DNA of 64,000 bases from Mikania micrantha (Eukaryota > Streptophyta > Magnoliopsida > Asterales > Asteraceae): positions 152,001 to 216,000 of the forward strand of contig CM018690.1 in the NCBI GenBank assembly GCA_009363875.1, written 5' to 3'. The position numbers were made by a program, and so were the translations under genes. The notes beneath the pieces were generated by a model that was given only the letters and a program-made list of their open reading frames with translations, was not told where the DNA came from and made no database searches. Positions 30,299 through 41,825 of this stretch are shown piece by piece. How positions within the stretch are numbered: position 1 is the stretch's first letter; every line of letters starts with the position of its first letter.

Positions 30299-33121
30299 AC
30301 ACTGTAAGTTCGTTATTATGAAACGACAGTGCATCATTGTTTTAAATTGTATTTCCTCACTGTCGGACTCAACTAAACATCCTGTTTTCACATTGCTTTC
30401 TCATTGAATTGTCGGCCATCTGATTCCTGTCATCTATGGATATCAGATCGCAACCGATTTGTTATTGTTATTCGCTTGAACACTGTTGTTTCTCATGATC
30501 TGTTGTGTTAACTGTACTTAGGTTTTCACTTAAATACACACAACTAATGCTCCCAATGTATGTTGTACTTACAGTATTTAAGTTTACACGAAAATACGTA
30601 CAACTATTTCTTGTATTTAGAATCCTGTTAATACAAGTAATGTTTATGCACATAGAATTACACATAGCTACTGTTGATAGTACACACACCGTACGGATTT
30701 GCTGGCCGGTCAGGTACTAGTTGTCACAGCTAGCTAGGCGGTACACTTGGAAGTCGAAGATGGCAAAACTAGTATAAGACTCAACCTATCTCGTTTTAAA
30801 TCATTACAATCCTATTTTCTCGGCCATACCACCTCTATCTCAAGCACAACTCTCTGTTTGTTCATCATTGCCACCAGAAAACCTCCATTGTGGATACCTT
30901 AAAGACACTAGGAGGTCCATTGAAGCTAAACACAGGAAGGGAGGCTCCTGGAAGCACACCATCATCACACCATCATCACACCATCACTTGAATCCATTAG
31001 GAGTTCATTCCCTGCAAGTTTAGAGCTGCCAAGCTGCTGTTTGATCATCATTTCAGTGATTTTAGAGCACTAGAAGGTAGTTCTATGGTCCTTGTAGTCT
31101 AAAAACACCCACACACCCACATGCAATGTGTATCACTTACACGCAACACCAAACCCATCACATGTACAAAATTTCACTTGTTTAAATCTGTGATTTAAGA
31201 TTGTGCTACTGATCTTGTGTATTTGGAATGATCAATGATGATCTTATTGAGCTTGGATGGTCATTTGTTGATATTACTATGAAATGAGACTTTCTAGCAA
31301 CATGCATGTATAATCTAGGAGGTTTTAGATAGTTTTGAATATGAATGAATGATTATTGATGATATTTGGGATGTTCTACAAGGTCCATTATGGTCATTGT
31401 TGTCAAAAATTGATTATTTGGGATATTGCTATTTTTAGTAACTTTTATGTTACAAAATGTTGTTAGATAATAAAATATGACCATGCATGTGAATAGAAGG
31501 ATGATTTGGAGTTAATATGATATTAGGTGTTTTTGATCTATTAGAATAATTGAAATAGATGTTATACCATGAGTTACTATAAATAGTAACTTTATTATAG
31601 CAAATCAATACATGATAATGTTCTAGACATAATAAGTGGGTTAAAAATGATTATTTGGAATTAATATGATGAGTGTTGACATATTTGGTGGGTTAGAAAT
31701 ATTAGAATAAGTATATTGTCACATGTTTCTAATAATAGGAACGTTAATGATGAAAGACACACTTGCATGTTGATTTCGTGATATGTTGAGTTTTGTTGAT
31801 GATATTAGTAATCATAGAAACAAGTTGGCAGGATTTGACTTTATTAAAATGTGTTTATTTACAAACTTACTATATTTAGTAACTTTTAAACGAGAAATGC
31901 GTTTATATGACTATGGGTAACAATGTGCTATATGATTACATGATCATGTAGGATAAACAAGCATGTTATAATAAATGAAAAGTGACTTTATGTGAACTTG
32001 CTTAAAATAGAAACCTTCCTAAAATGGAAACTTACTATAAATAGTAAGTTATCCTACGAACCTAACGTATGTGTTTACACGTACCACACGACACTAAACA
32101 CACGTTGAACGATCATTTAAACTAAACAAGTCACCAACGGGTCGTTAAGTCAAACACGGTCAACATGACCGACACAACAACTTAGAGTTGTTTGAACACG
32201 AACAAGGTCTAGAGATACCAACACGAACACGAACACAAACATAACCGTGAACACAAACTCACAACACCTATGTGATATAGGTAATCGCTAAGGGCAAACA
32301 ACCAGCCGTTCACGCAACAACCACAACTACTATACTCAAGTGAGTTTATAGCCCCACTTTTACTCTTTAACTGTTTTGTTAAACTATGGGTTGAGAATAC
32401 TATGCAACTGTTTTAGATGTATGACTGGTATGTTGAAAAACAACTTTTGAGTGTAACCGTATCGCAACAAAGTCATCATATATCCTTACCGTTAGTTGTA
32501 TATCACACGAGTCATTATTACGTAGTACTACTGGGTCGGACAAACCCCGCTCGACGATAGCTGTGACTGGAGGTTACGACAGGCGTAATATCGATCTATG
32601 CCGTGGTTTCGCGGTAAATCCGGCGGAGGCGACAAATTGTCTAGTTCGGTAAGATGAACTTACATACTCGGGACCGTTGGTCCACAACTTAACATACCCA
32701 GTATATATCTCGTTACTGCTTTAAACTATCTAAACCTGTAAACTCACCAACTTTATGTTGACACGTTTTCGCATGTATTCTCAGGTAACTGAACACACGA
32801 TGCTAGGATGCACTTGGAGTAGGACTAATGAAGAGTCTTGCATGCATTCTAACTCCTATTTGAACATTTTCATGATATTGTATTTTAAAACAATGTAGTG
32901 TTTAGACAATTTACATTTCTGCTGCTTAACTTAAATTTTTCTGCTGCTAAACTATCAACATGATTTCCGCTGCTTAATTAATGTAATTTGATTTACTTAT
33001 AAAAACTATGAGTATTTACAACTCATATAGAGTCGTTCTATATGACTAAGAGCTTTGATTCCTGGCCACGTCACAGCCGGTGGTCTGACACTACACGTTG
33101 GAATTTGGGGTTGTGACAGAC

Positions 33122-33134
33122 TGGTATCAGAGCC
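33122..33134 (+). other. Primer-binding site of element A
   Basis: TGGTATCAGAGCC, three bases after the LTR, complementary to the initiator tRNA-Met 3' end. Confidence 0.85.
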
Positions 33135-33272
33135 TTGGTTATTGAGAACTAGGTTTGCATGTAGTAAACTTAGACTATAGCCATTGCCCAACACTAGACA
33201 CTACACTTAGTTATCGCTCAATGATACTTTTATTATTGTTACATGTTACTCATTAAACCAAGTTACAGGATG

Positions 33273-34012
33273 GACAACAACAGAGAAAGGAACCTAGGTA
33301 AGCGGCCGGTGGATGCGACTTGACCGAGGAGAACGATGCAATATACATCGCATGGTACCACTATCGGATATCATCCCAGGGGAGTTCACCCGTGTTCGCT
33401 CGACGAGCAACACATGGGACTGGGAATGGTACCCAGATATGATCCGTAACTAGATCAACGAGGAGAGGACACCTCTGCCCATGTCATTGTGGAACACATC
33501 TAGCGATCCCAGACTACCAGCACTAGGATACCCACTCAAGCAGGCCTTTGCGGCCCATGCTGCCAAGTTGGATCGGGCGATCCGGCATATGTACGACTTA
33601 TCAGGTGAGTTTGCGACAGTTCTGGTGGACCGACACTACCTTCGAAAACAGGTCGAGTACCTCTGAAAGGAGCTAGCTTATACAGACCGGGTGCACAATA
33701 ACCTGGTCGAGATGACCTGATGAGCCATCCGTGAGCAGGAGGAGATGGTTGCTGAGATAGACCAGAGGCGGACCAGGATGGGACACCTAGAGGAGCACAC
33801 GGCCGCCAAGACTACAGCATTCCAGGAGGTCGGAGCTCGGATCGCGGTAGTCGAGGTATTAGCCGAAGAGAGCGCTGCCCAGATCGGGGCAAACGAGGCG
33901 ATGATGGATGCGTGGGCAGCACAGTTCATTGAGGAGCCCGAACCGAAGGAGGAGCAGCTCTTCGATGACGATGATGAGGAGCCCAAGGAGGATGAGGACT
34001 AGGATCCGATTG
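33273..34012 (+). pseudogene. Decayed upstream ORF of element A
   Basis: Open pieces at 33481-33663 and 33745-34002 between stops. The second is Ala/Glu-rich (LEEHTAAKTTAFQEVGARIA) and probably helical or coiled-coil, ending in a very acidic tail (EEPEPKEEQLFDDDDEEPK). No domain recognised. It precedes gag, so it is probably an extra leader ORF or an extended gag N-terminus. Confidence 0.55.
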
Positions 34013-34344
34013 AGGATATGAAGGAGGAGCCGTTTGAGGAGGATGACGGGCCTGCGGCCAGTGGGGATTCACACTCCACTATTGCTTTAGAGCAGCTTAG
34101 TTTATATTATATTATATTTCGTTCCAGTAGTAGTTGTAAGACATAGATGAGCGGGTTGTGCTCATATGAACTATTTTAATAGTAGAAGTAATTTCAAATT
34201 TATGATTCTACTCTTGAAAATTGATTATTAATGAAAACGAAATTTTGGATTTATTATCTGTGTACTGTACTTGTGTTGCATGCTAACATAACATCTAACA
34301 CAAGCCATAGCTAACACACTATCTATTGTATATAGAAACTAACA

Positions 34345-34536
34345 ATGGTGGGGAAGGGAACATATGTTCGAGCGCCTAAACGAACACTTGGCTTAGAAAC
34401 CATCAAGAAGATGGTAGAGCGAAGGGTCAATCAAGCAATTGCCGAATATGAGGCAAACAGAGTTAACAATGAAACAAGTGGCACCAATAGCGGTAAAGCT
34501 AACTCAAAATCGATTACCATAACAAACACAACGTAA
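34345..34536 (+). pseudogene. Gag N-terminal fragment of element A
   Basis: A 63-aa open piece, MVGKGTYVRAPKRTLGLETI and KKMVERRVNQAIAEYEANR, the basic-helical start seen before gag in plant Tekay-like elements. It is broken by a stop before the main gag piece. Confidence 0.55.
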
Positions 34537-34611
34537 ACGCTAACACACAAATTTAATAAATAAAACGAAGGATCCCGGAACAACCCTAAGGGATGCACAT
34601 TCAAAAATTTT

Positions 34612-35657
34612 TTGAGCTGTCCCCCGCATACTTTCAATGGTACAGAAGGAGCAGTAGGGATGCTCCGATGGATAGAGAATGCTGAATCTGTTTTCTCTAT
34701 GTGTGATTGTGCAGATGAAAACAAGGTCAATTTCGCAACGGGAACTCTTGAGGGCCAAGCCCTCACTTGGTGGAATTCACACGTCGAGACACTGGGTCTG
34801 GAACTCCATTACCTGGGAGGAGTTCACCTGGATGCTCTAGGAGGAGTATTGCCCACGAAACGAGATAAAGAAGCTCGAAGAGGAGTTCTGGGTCCACAAA
34901 ATGGTGGGATCCGAGATTGAGCTATTTGTGATTCGTTTCCACTAGATGTGCCATCTATGCCCAGCAATGGTGACTCCGGAGTATAAGAAAATCGAGCAGT
35001 TCATCAGTGGCCTATCGGAGTAGATTCAGAGCATGGTCACTGCATCCGACCCCACGTTCATCCAATCGATTATTCGTCTGGCCCATAAATTGACTGATCA
35101 GGCAGTAGCCCAAGGAAAGCTGCCAAAGAGGGGCGAGCACTTGAAGCCCCATGAAGCCAAACGAAAGTGGGAGCTGAGAAACAATCGAACTTTCACTCCC
35201 CAAAAACTAACCCAGCATCGTCCAGCACAGGCCAAAGTTTTGACTACCACTCAATCTGATGCCCAAGGCAAGGGGGTATACCAGGGCAAATACCCCAAGT
35301 GTAACAATTGCTCGTATCGTCATTTCGGCCCGTGCAAAAGGGTCAAGTGTACCAACTGTGGAAGAAATGGACATCAAGCCAAGGAATGCTGTGCAAACCC
35401 GAACCCAAACACAAACAAAAATTTTACGCAGAGGGGATGCTTCACCTGCGGGAAGCTAGGACATATACGCCGAGACTGCCCGCAATTCAAGAAAGCAGGA
35501 AGCAACACTACAAGAGGCAGGGCTTTTGTTATCTGGTCAGGAGAAGCTAAAGATGACCCTAACATCGCAACCGGTACGTTCCTTTTAAATAATGTCTATG
35601 CTAGCATATTATTTGATACCGGTGCCGATAGGAGCTTTATCTGTAGAGCCCATTTCC
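34612..35657 (+). pseudogene. Element A gag with zinc knuckles and protease start
   Basis: Gag domain at 34612-34830 (FNGTEGAVGMLRWIENAE and GQALTWWN), then frame breaks near 34830-35030, then a frame from 35033 with two CCHC knuckles (CTNCGRNGHQAKEC and CFTCGKLGHIRRDC) and the protease start ASILFDTGADRSFI. The copia element interrupts it just after the catalytic DTG. Confidence 0.85.
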
Positions 35658-36032
35658 TGATGAAGACTGACAAAGCCAACCATAGAAGATTTGAAGTCCA
35701 GATTTTGTTCAGATTTTGTGATTTTCGACTACATAGATTTCGTGTACATATGTAGTTCGTGTACTCGAAGTTATTTCGTATTGTAGTTCGAGTACCCCTA
35801 GACTTAGTATAAATAGACGTATTTTGGACTAGTTTAGGGTTGGATTCCTGAGGTGTGCTCTCTAGACGTATTGAGGCACATTTTCGAATACACTACTGAA
35901 TACATTAATTTTTTGATCTTTCTTGTTGATTTTTTATTTCTTTGACTCTATTATGGATTCCGCACATTATAGAGTTACTTGATGCCGATTAGAGACATAA
36001 AGCTCGGATCTTGATCTAGTTTGGGACTTACA
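35658..36032 (+). repeat. Probable 5' LTR of the copia element
   Basis: The right end TTACA is fixed by the primer-binding site that follows. The left end, TGATGAAGACTG, is a best guess; TGTAGAGCCC at 35642 is an alternative. A TATA-like TATAAATAGA lies near 35810. The 3' LTR, which would settle the border, is outside the window. Confidence 0.6.
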
Positions 36033-36034
36033 AG

Positions 36035-36047
36035 TGGTATTAGAGCC
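36035..36047 (+). other. Primer-binding site of the copia element
   Basis: TGGTATTAGAGCC, two bases after the LTR end. It differs by one base from the initiator tRNA-Met complement. Confidence 0.75.
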
Positions 36048-36234
36048 TTAGTGCTCGTATCTTCATCAAGGTATCGACTTTTTCAAGCAAGTTTATTACT
36101 TTATCACTCTACTATACTCTATCTAGCTACTGTTTAAATTTGGGACTTCAGATCTTAAGAAATTTTTCTTAAAATTTTCTTAAGTATTTTCGAGTTCAAA
36201 ATTTTCGAGTTCAGCTTTTTCGAGTACAGTCAGA

Positions 36235-36480
36235 GTGTTCAAAGTGTTGTCAAAAATTTCGACTACAAGGTTTGTTGTGTTCGACTACAAAGGATTTTCG
36301 AGTACAGACTTCTTCGGGTACACATGTTTTCGATTACACAAGGATTTTCGAATACACATAGAAATTTCGAGTACATGTTGTGTTCGAATACATATATTGT
36401 TCGTGTATGCTGAAGACTTCGAGTACGGTTTGATCTTCGGTTAGTAGTGTCACTTCGAGTAGGACTTGGCGATCAGTGCA
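36235..36480 (+). repeat. Word tract TTCGAGTACA in the copia leader
   Basis: Repeated TTCGAGTACA, TTCGACTACA, TTCGAATACA variants at roughly 20-25 bp spacing from about 36180 to 36470, with further copies in the LTR (35725-35800). Non-coding. Confidence 0.75.
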
Positions 36481-36525
36481 CTTGGGACTTCGTGAACTAT
36501 ACTTAGAAATTTTTTTGGATCAATC

Positions 36526-39308
36526 ATGGCATCTAAGAATCTGACCAATCTGTCCAATCTGCTCAATCTGGACAATGAGATGGGCACCGGAACCAAGCCA
36601 CCTAGGCTCGTGTCGGGAGACAATTTTCAAGATTGGAAGTTCAGATTTCAATCATTCCTCAAGTATACTAACTCGAAACTTTGGAGGTCGATTGAAGACG
36701 GGCCTCATGTGCCCATGTACCAAAGTGAACTCAATGGATTAATTCCCAAGGATCCTGAATTGTATACGGAAGCTGACATTCTTATGATGGAGAAGGATGA
36801 CAAAGCATATGCATCAATCACAATGGCCTTATCTACTGATGTCACTCATGGTTTCAAGGAACATAAGACCGCCAAGCAATTATGGGATGCCTTGGTTGAA
36901 AGGTTTGATGGCAATGAAGATATGCGAGAGAGTTGCAAAGATATGCTAAGGCAGAGGTTCAATATGTTCAATCATATCAAAGGTGAATCCTTGGAAGCTC
37001 AACTGAACCGTTTCACTCACCTTATGACTGAGATGACTAGTGCCAGAATTGAGATGACCAAAGGGGAGGTCAATAAGAAGCTCCTGAACTCATTGCCTTA
37101 CAATTGGAATTCCAACTGCACCACTATCAAAAGAACAAAAGATATGTACAAGACCTCCCTAAGCGAGCTGATCTCAATCATCAATTCTTATGACATGGAT
37201 GACAAGCAAGAGCTCTTAATCATGCAAGCTCCATGGGCATTACACAAGCATCAGAGAATGCTGCTCTACTGTCAGCCATTAACTTTCAAACTTCAGGGGT
37301 GCAGCATTATCAAGCCCCTTCATCTCAGTCAATTCCATTTGAGACTGCATTCCTATCTTCTAGGCAAGCCGGTTCAGTGCCCAAGATCAGTCCTGAGAGT
37401 GAAGAAAATCTGCTACTGTTTAAGGGTTTTATAAACAGTTATAACGCATTCATAGCTGGAGAGTTAGCACCTGCCAACCTTACTCAGGATAATCTAGAGC
37501 AGATAAATCCAGCAGATGTTGAGGAGATGGATATTTCATGGCAAATGGCAATGGCAGTGTTCCGAGCAAAGAAGTTTATCAAAAAGTATGGAAGGAACAG
37601 CTTCGGAAACAACCCAGGAAAGAAACTGGGCTTTGATAAGTCAAAGCTGCGATGCTACAACTGTGATCAATCGGGTCATTTTTCCAGAGAATGTAAACAA
37701 CCAAAGGTGGCTAAGGAATGAGAGAAGAAGCCTGAGGAGAAGATTGTGACTGCTGCTGTAGGAGGAGGTGCTAGCTCGTCTAAGGCACTGGTGACTCAAG
37801 AAACTGACTCCTATGATTGGAGTGATCAAGTGCAGGAACTGGAGTTAACTCCGAGTCACGCTTTTTAGGCTGAGGTGGATGAAAAGCAGAACGAGGTAAC
37901 CCAAAATCTTTGTTCTACTTCTTGCATTGATAAAGTCTTTAGATATCGGTCTCACAATGAGGACTTGATCAAAGAGGTAACCAAACTTAAGTACTTTAAC
38001 TCTGAGTTTTTAAAAAATGAGGGACTTTTCAAAAAGAAACTTGACGCTGAAAGGCGTGATATTTCACAATTAAAGGAGTTATTAAGTGATAAAGACTCCA
38101 ACTATTATGACGCGAGGCGTCGGATAGATGAACTCACTTCAGAGTTGGAGCACCTTACGTCTCAGTTGTCTAAATCAAAAATTCAAGCTGATAAGTATGA
38201 TTATGCTAGTACTGCAGTGGCCAATATGATTGATGTCCAATGTAGGAGAAAGTCAAAAATTGGGATTGGTTTTACCGAGGTGAAACCTTCGTTTAACCAC
38301 AATTACTTCATCATGCCCAATATCAACACATCTGTTGATGATCTGTTGTTGAAATCTGACCGAAGGTTTGATTTCATCACTGGTTCTAGAAAACTAGTTT
38401 CTTTGACAACAGATCCCATTGAGACCAGCCCCAATATATCTGATGATTCTGAGGTGTGTGCAGATAGTTTAAATGAAACAGGTGTGAGGGGGAATATTGA
38501 AGAGAGAAGTGTTGGGAGGAGCACAGATTGTTCAACATCTTTTGGAACATCACCTTTTATTTCAAACACTGATTTTATTGGAAAAGTTTATGGATTTAAA
38601 ATTAAAACAAATGAGATGTCTAAAAACTTTAAGTCAACTTTTGTCAAGAATGATGTTATTTTAGAATCAATATCTTCGTGTTTGCATCATGAGTACAAGG
38701 GTCATTCCACAGTCACCAAAGAGGTAGGTTCAAAGTTGAACCCTGACTGTGAACCTTTTGTTCCAACTAGGTCATTGGAACAAGCCTCTACAAGCTCATC
38801 GTCTAGTCATAGTGACTGTGATGTAAATCCCTTTAATCCTAAGGAATTTCATGAGAAGGTATATTGTTTTGCTTGTGGTAGACCAGGCCACATCGCCAGA
38901 AATTGTCTGCACAGACCTATTGAATTCTTTTATGGAAAGAATCAGAAGGTCACACCCAAGGCCAAACCCTCTTTCAAATCAATGAGGACTGACCAATCCT
39001 CAAAGCCTAGGGTGACTCCTCAAAAGGAATCTCAGAAACCTGCCACGGCCAAAAGGACCAAGTCGTTTAAACAACATCAATCTGGTTTTCAAAAACAAAA
39101 TTCAAATTTTTCTAAATTTAAAAGCAGGTCACAGTGGAAACGTGATCCACCAGTGAGAACCCCATTAAAACCAGTTAACCATGGCAGTGGTGCAAGACCA
39201 AAGATTGATAAGGGCAAATCAGTTAAACCTAAAGGGGTTCACAAGAAAGAACCTGTTATCTCTCCTGTGCCTAAACCTGTTATGGTTTGGGTACCTATCT
39301 CTCATTGA
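36526..39308 (+). pseudogene. Copia gag, long form with coiled-coil region and two zinc knuckles
   Basis: Starts MASKNLTNLSNLLNLDNEMG. The UBN2-type gag (about residues 20-230) contains LWDALVERFDGNEDMRESCK. A frameshift near 37220 moves the frame, which continues with a CCHC knuckle CYNCDQSGHFSREC (about 37650), stops at 37719 and 37867, then a long 37875-39308 frame. That frame has a Lys/Glu/Leu-rich probable coiled coil (LIKEVTKLKYFNSEFLKNEG to ELEHLTSQLSKSK), a second knuckle CFACGRPGHIARNC and a basic Lys/Pro/Ser tail to MVWVPISH. A gag this long with two knuckles and a coiled coil recalls Sirevirus-type gags, but the LTR is short, so lineage is open. Confidence 0.85.
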
Positions 39309-39771
39309 TTGTGTGTGAAATGCAGGGACGGCCAAATAAGCTTAAAAATGTCTGGTATGTGGATAGTGGCTGCTCTCAGCATATGACTGGGGATTTCTCT
39401 CAGTTACATGAAGTTACACCATTCAATGGAGGATATGTATCTTTTGCAGGAGACAAGGGAGGAAGGATTAGCATGAAAGGCACAGTTACAAATTGAACTC
39501 TCAGTTTCGAAGATGTGTACTATGTTGAAGAGCTCAATCACAGTTTATTGAGTGTTTCTCATATTTGTGACAAGAGTTTCTCTACACACTTCACAAACAA
39601 GGAGTGTCTTATTTTGAAGCCTGGTTTTGTTGTACCTGTGAAGTGGATACTGATGAGGACTCCAAGAATCAATAATGCCTACATTATCAACATGAATTCA
39701 GACTCATTCACAGAGAACATCTGCTTGTTCTCAAAGGCATCGGAGCATGATTGTCTGCTATGGCATCGCCG
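39287..39771 (+). pseudogene. Copia protease and GAG-pre-integrase
   Basis: The frame differs from that of gag and overlaps it by 22 bp. It has the protease motif WYVDSGCSQHMTG, one stop at 39494, then LNHSLLSVSHICDKSF and LLWHR, where the element at 39772 interrupts. The gag-to-pol frame change may be natural or decay. Confidence 0.85.
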
Positions 39772-39935
39772 TGTAACAACCGGTTTTAATAATTGAACGA
39801 ATTTTAAATAATCGTTAAAATAACGATTGTGATTGTTGAAATTTGAAAGTATGTGAGAAATCATGAACGTGGGAGAAAACCGTGCGCGAAACGGAGTTAC
39901 GGATTGTCCGGAATCGTGAAACAAAGAAAATGACT

Positions 39936-40060
39936 CTTCGCGGTACGCGAAGGTGGTTTTGAGGGTCCTTCGCGGTACGCGAAGAGCCCAAAATATCTGA
40001 GAACTCCGGATTTCTTCGCGGTACGCGAAGCATTCTTTTGTCCCTCTTCGCGGTACGCGA
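39936..40060. promoter_or_regulatory. Four TTCGCGGTACGCGAA palindromes in U3
   Basis: Copies at 39936-39952, 39968-39984, 40014-40030 and 40046-40060 (the last with one changed base). Arms CTTCGCG/CGCGAAG. Spacing is 32, 46 and 32 bp. They are repeated in the 3' LTR at 46708-46832. Possible protein-binding sites or hairpins; function unknown. Confidence 0.8.
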
Positions 40061-41232
40061 CGAGTAGGTCGGTTTGACAGATTCTTTATCTTATCAGAAT
40101 TTGATTAAAAAGAATATATTTTTCTTCTCTCGACTGAAATCGAACCAGGGGACGAACAGAGCAACTTTTTGTTGCTAGATCAGTATTTTGAAGCTACCAG
40201 AACGTCCGGATCGAGCTAGGATTCGATTCTACAACTTCTGATCGTCGTTTTCATCCGAGAACTTCGTTCAAAAGGGTAACGATTCGATCTCTCCTACTAG
40301 TTTGATATTCTGTGGATTAAATTTAGTTTTGAATATAATACTATGATTATGGGTATTGATTATTGCCTAGTTAATAACTAGGGGTGGTTAGAAACGAAGA
40401 ATTTGATGTTTTGATGGTTAAATCTTCGTTTTAAAGCCGGGATAATGTCCGGTTGTTATGAAACTCATATCATGGTGTGATAACTAGTAGGAATGGGTTG
40501 AATATGATTTTAAATGATATATGGATTATGATCCATGGGTTAAATGATTGTGATGAATTGATGTTAAAAATTATTAACAGTTATGATCATAAATGAATTT
40601 TGATTAAAAGAAATGATCGAGATCATAACTAATATAATGAACATCAATTATTTGATGAAATGCCTAAGAGAGGCATGGGATATGATTAATTGACTAATAC
40701 TTACTAAATATAGTAAGATAGAGTCGATTATGTGATAAGTTGACTTTGAGAAAGTCAAACCAGTCAAGTGAGTTGAACTTGATTGTATGTGTTATATGTA
40801 TTGAATATAGTTGTATATGTGTGAATATGCAACTAGGTGTTGGTGGTGAAAGTCAAGTGATAATTCACAGAAGTGGAAAAGAGGTTGTAGGAGGTGAACA
40901 ACCGTTTGAACCAGGTAAGTTACCCAACTTACTGTAACATTACATATAAGAAATAGAATGAGTCTACTTGTGTGCCTGATATATGTGAATGATGTTGAAT
41001 ATGTGATTGAAACTAATGGATGAGAAATCCTTTAGTTTGTGTTGTGGTGTTTCAATGAGAAACGTGTATGCAATATATTTGCATTGGAATAACCGGATGA
41101 ACCGGTGATTAATCAATATGATTTTGGTGTTAATATAAATGAACGTGGTTATTGTTGTCACATGATTCACAAGGTGTGTGAACATGTGGTGATCTACTAT
41201 TGTGTAGATGTTAATTTGGAATTGTGCATGCT

Positions 41233-41825
41233 GATTCACAAGGTGTGTGAACATAAGACATGTAATTCCAATGTAATAGATTCACAAGGTGTGTGAACAA
41301 ATGGTGGATTGGAAATGTGCATGCTGATTCACAAGGTGTGTGAACATAAGACATGTAATTCCAATGTAATAGATTCACAAGGTGTGTGAACAAATGGTGG
41401 ATTGGAAATGTGCATGCTGATTCACAAGGTGTGTGAACATAAGACATGTAATTCCAATGTAATAGATTCACAAGGTGTGTGAACAAATGGTGGATTGGAA
41501 ATGTGCATGCTGATTCACAAGGTGTGTGAACATAAGACATGTAATTCCAATGTAATAGATTCACAAGGTGTGTGAACAAATGGTGGATTGGAAATGTGCA
41601 TGCTGATTCACAAGGTGTGTGAACATAAGACATGTAATTCCAATGTAATAGATTCACAAGGTGTGTGAACAAATGGTGGATTGGAAATGTGCATGCTGAT
41701 TCACAAGGTGTGTGAACATAAGACATGTAATTCCAATGTAATAGATTCACAAGGTGTGTGAACAAATGGTGGATTGGAAATGTGCATGCTGATTCACAAG
41801 GTGTGTGAACATAAGACATGTAATT
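41233..41825. repeat. 93-bp tandem array, 6 units plus a partial (5' LTR)
   Basis: Units start at 41233, 41326, 41419, 41512, 41605, 41698 and 41791. Each unit holds two copies of TTCACAAGGTGTGTGAAC, whose TTCACA/TGTGAA arms form a small hairpin. Divergent single copies flank the array (41164, 41838, 41884, 41955). A 202-aa minus-strand frame arises because 93 is divisible by three; it is not a gene. Confidence 0.95.

Larger units (their letters stand above)
27899..30728 (-). mobile_element. Solo LTR (Ty3/gypsy), 2830 bp, antisense
   Basis: + strand ends TGTCACACCCCGGGCCGG...TAGTTGTCACA, flanked by exact GCTAG duplications (27894-27898, 30729-30733). No internal domain. It carries a GCATAC-type module (28454-28473), a GGTTCGGC word tract (29040-29600), a TATA box and the paired hairpins. 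Closest relative here is the solo LTR 57456-61478. Confidence 0.93.
27352..33118 (+). repeat. 5' LTR of element A (about 2.93 kb without its insertion)
   Basis: Starts TGACACCTCGTATTTTC and ends GGGGTTGTGACA. It is interrupted by the solo LTR 27899-30728. It contains GGCGGTACGCC palindromes (27709-27880, 30737) and GTTACTAT/ATAGTAAC hairpins (31573-31590, 32029-32050). Repeated CATCATCACAC words lie near 30960-30985. Confidence 0.85.
27352..35657 (+). mobile_element. Ty3/gypsy element A, interrupted in protease, 3' part outside window
   Basis: 5' LTR 27352-33118 (with an inserted solo LTR), primer-binding site, decayed leader ORFs, then gag with two zinc knuckles and the start of the protease. 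The copia element at about 35658 breaks it. The RT, integrase and 3' LTR are expected beyond 64000. Confidence 0.8.

Noticed and set aside
34431..34766. 111-aa minus-strand ORF
   Set aside because: Antisense to the gag frame of element A, which has clear domain motifs on the + strand.
41211..41819. 202-aa minus-strand ORF of repeated 31-residue units (also 47983-48591)
   Set aside because: The unit is the 93-bp tandem repeat of the LTR, whose length is a multiple of three. No start context or domain, and it is identical in both LTRs. It is a by-product of the repeat.
41233..41825. CRISPR-like regular repeat array
   Set aside because: The period is constant and the 'spacers' are identical, so this is a plain tandem repeat in a plant LTR, with no cas genes.
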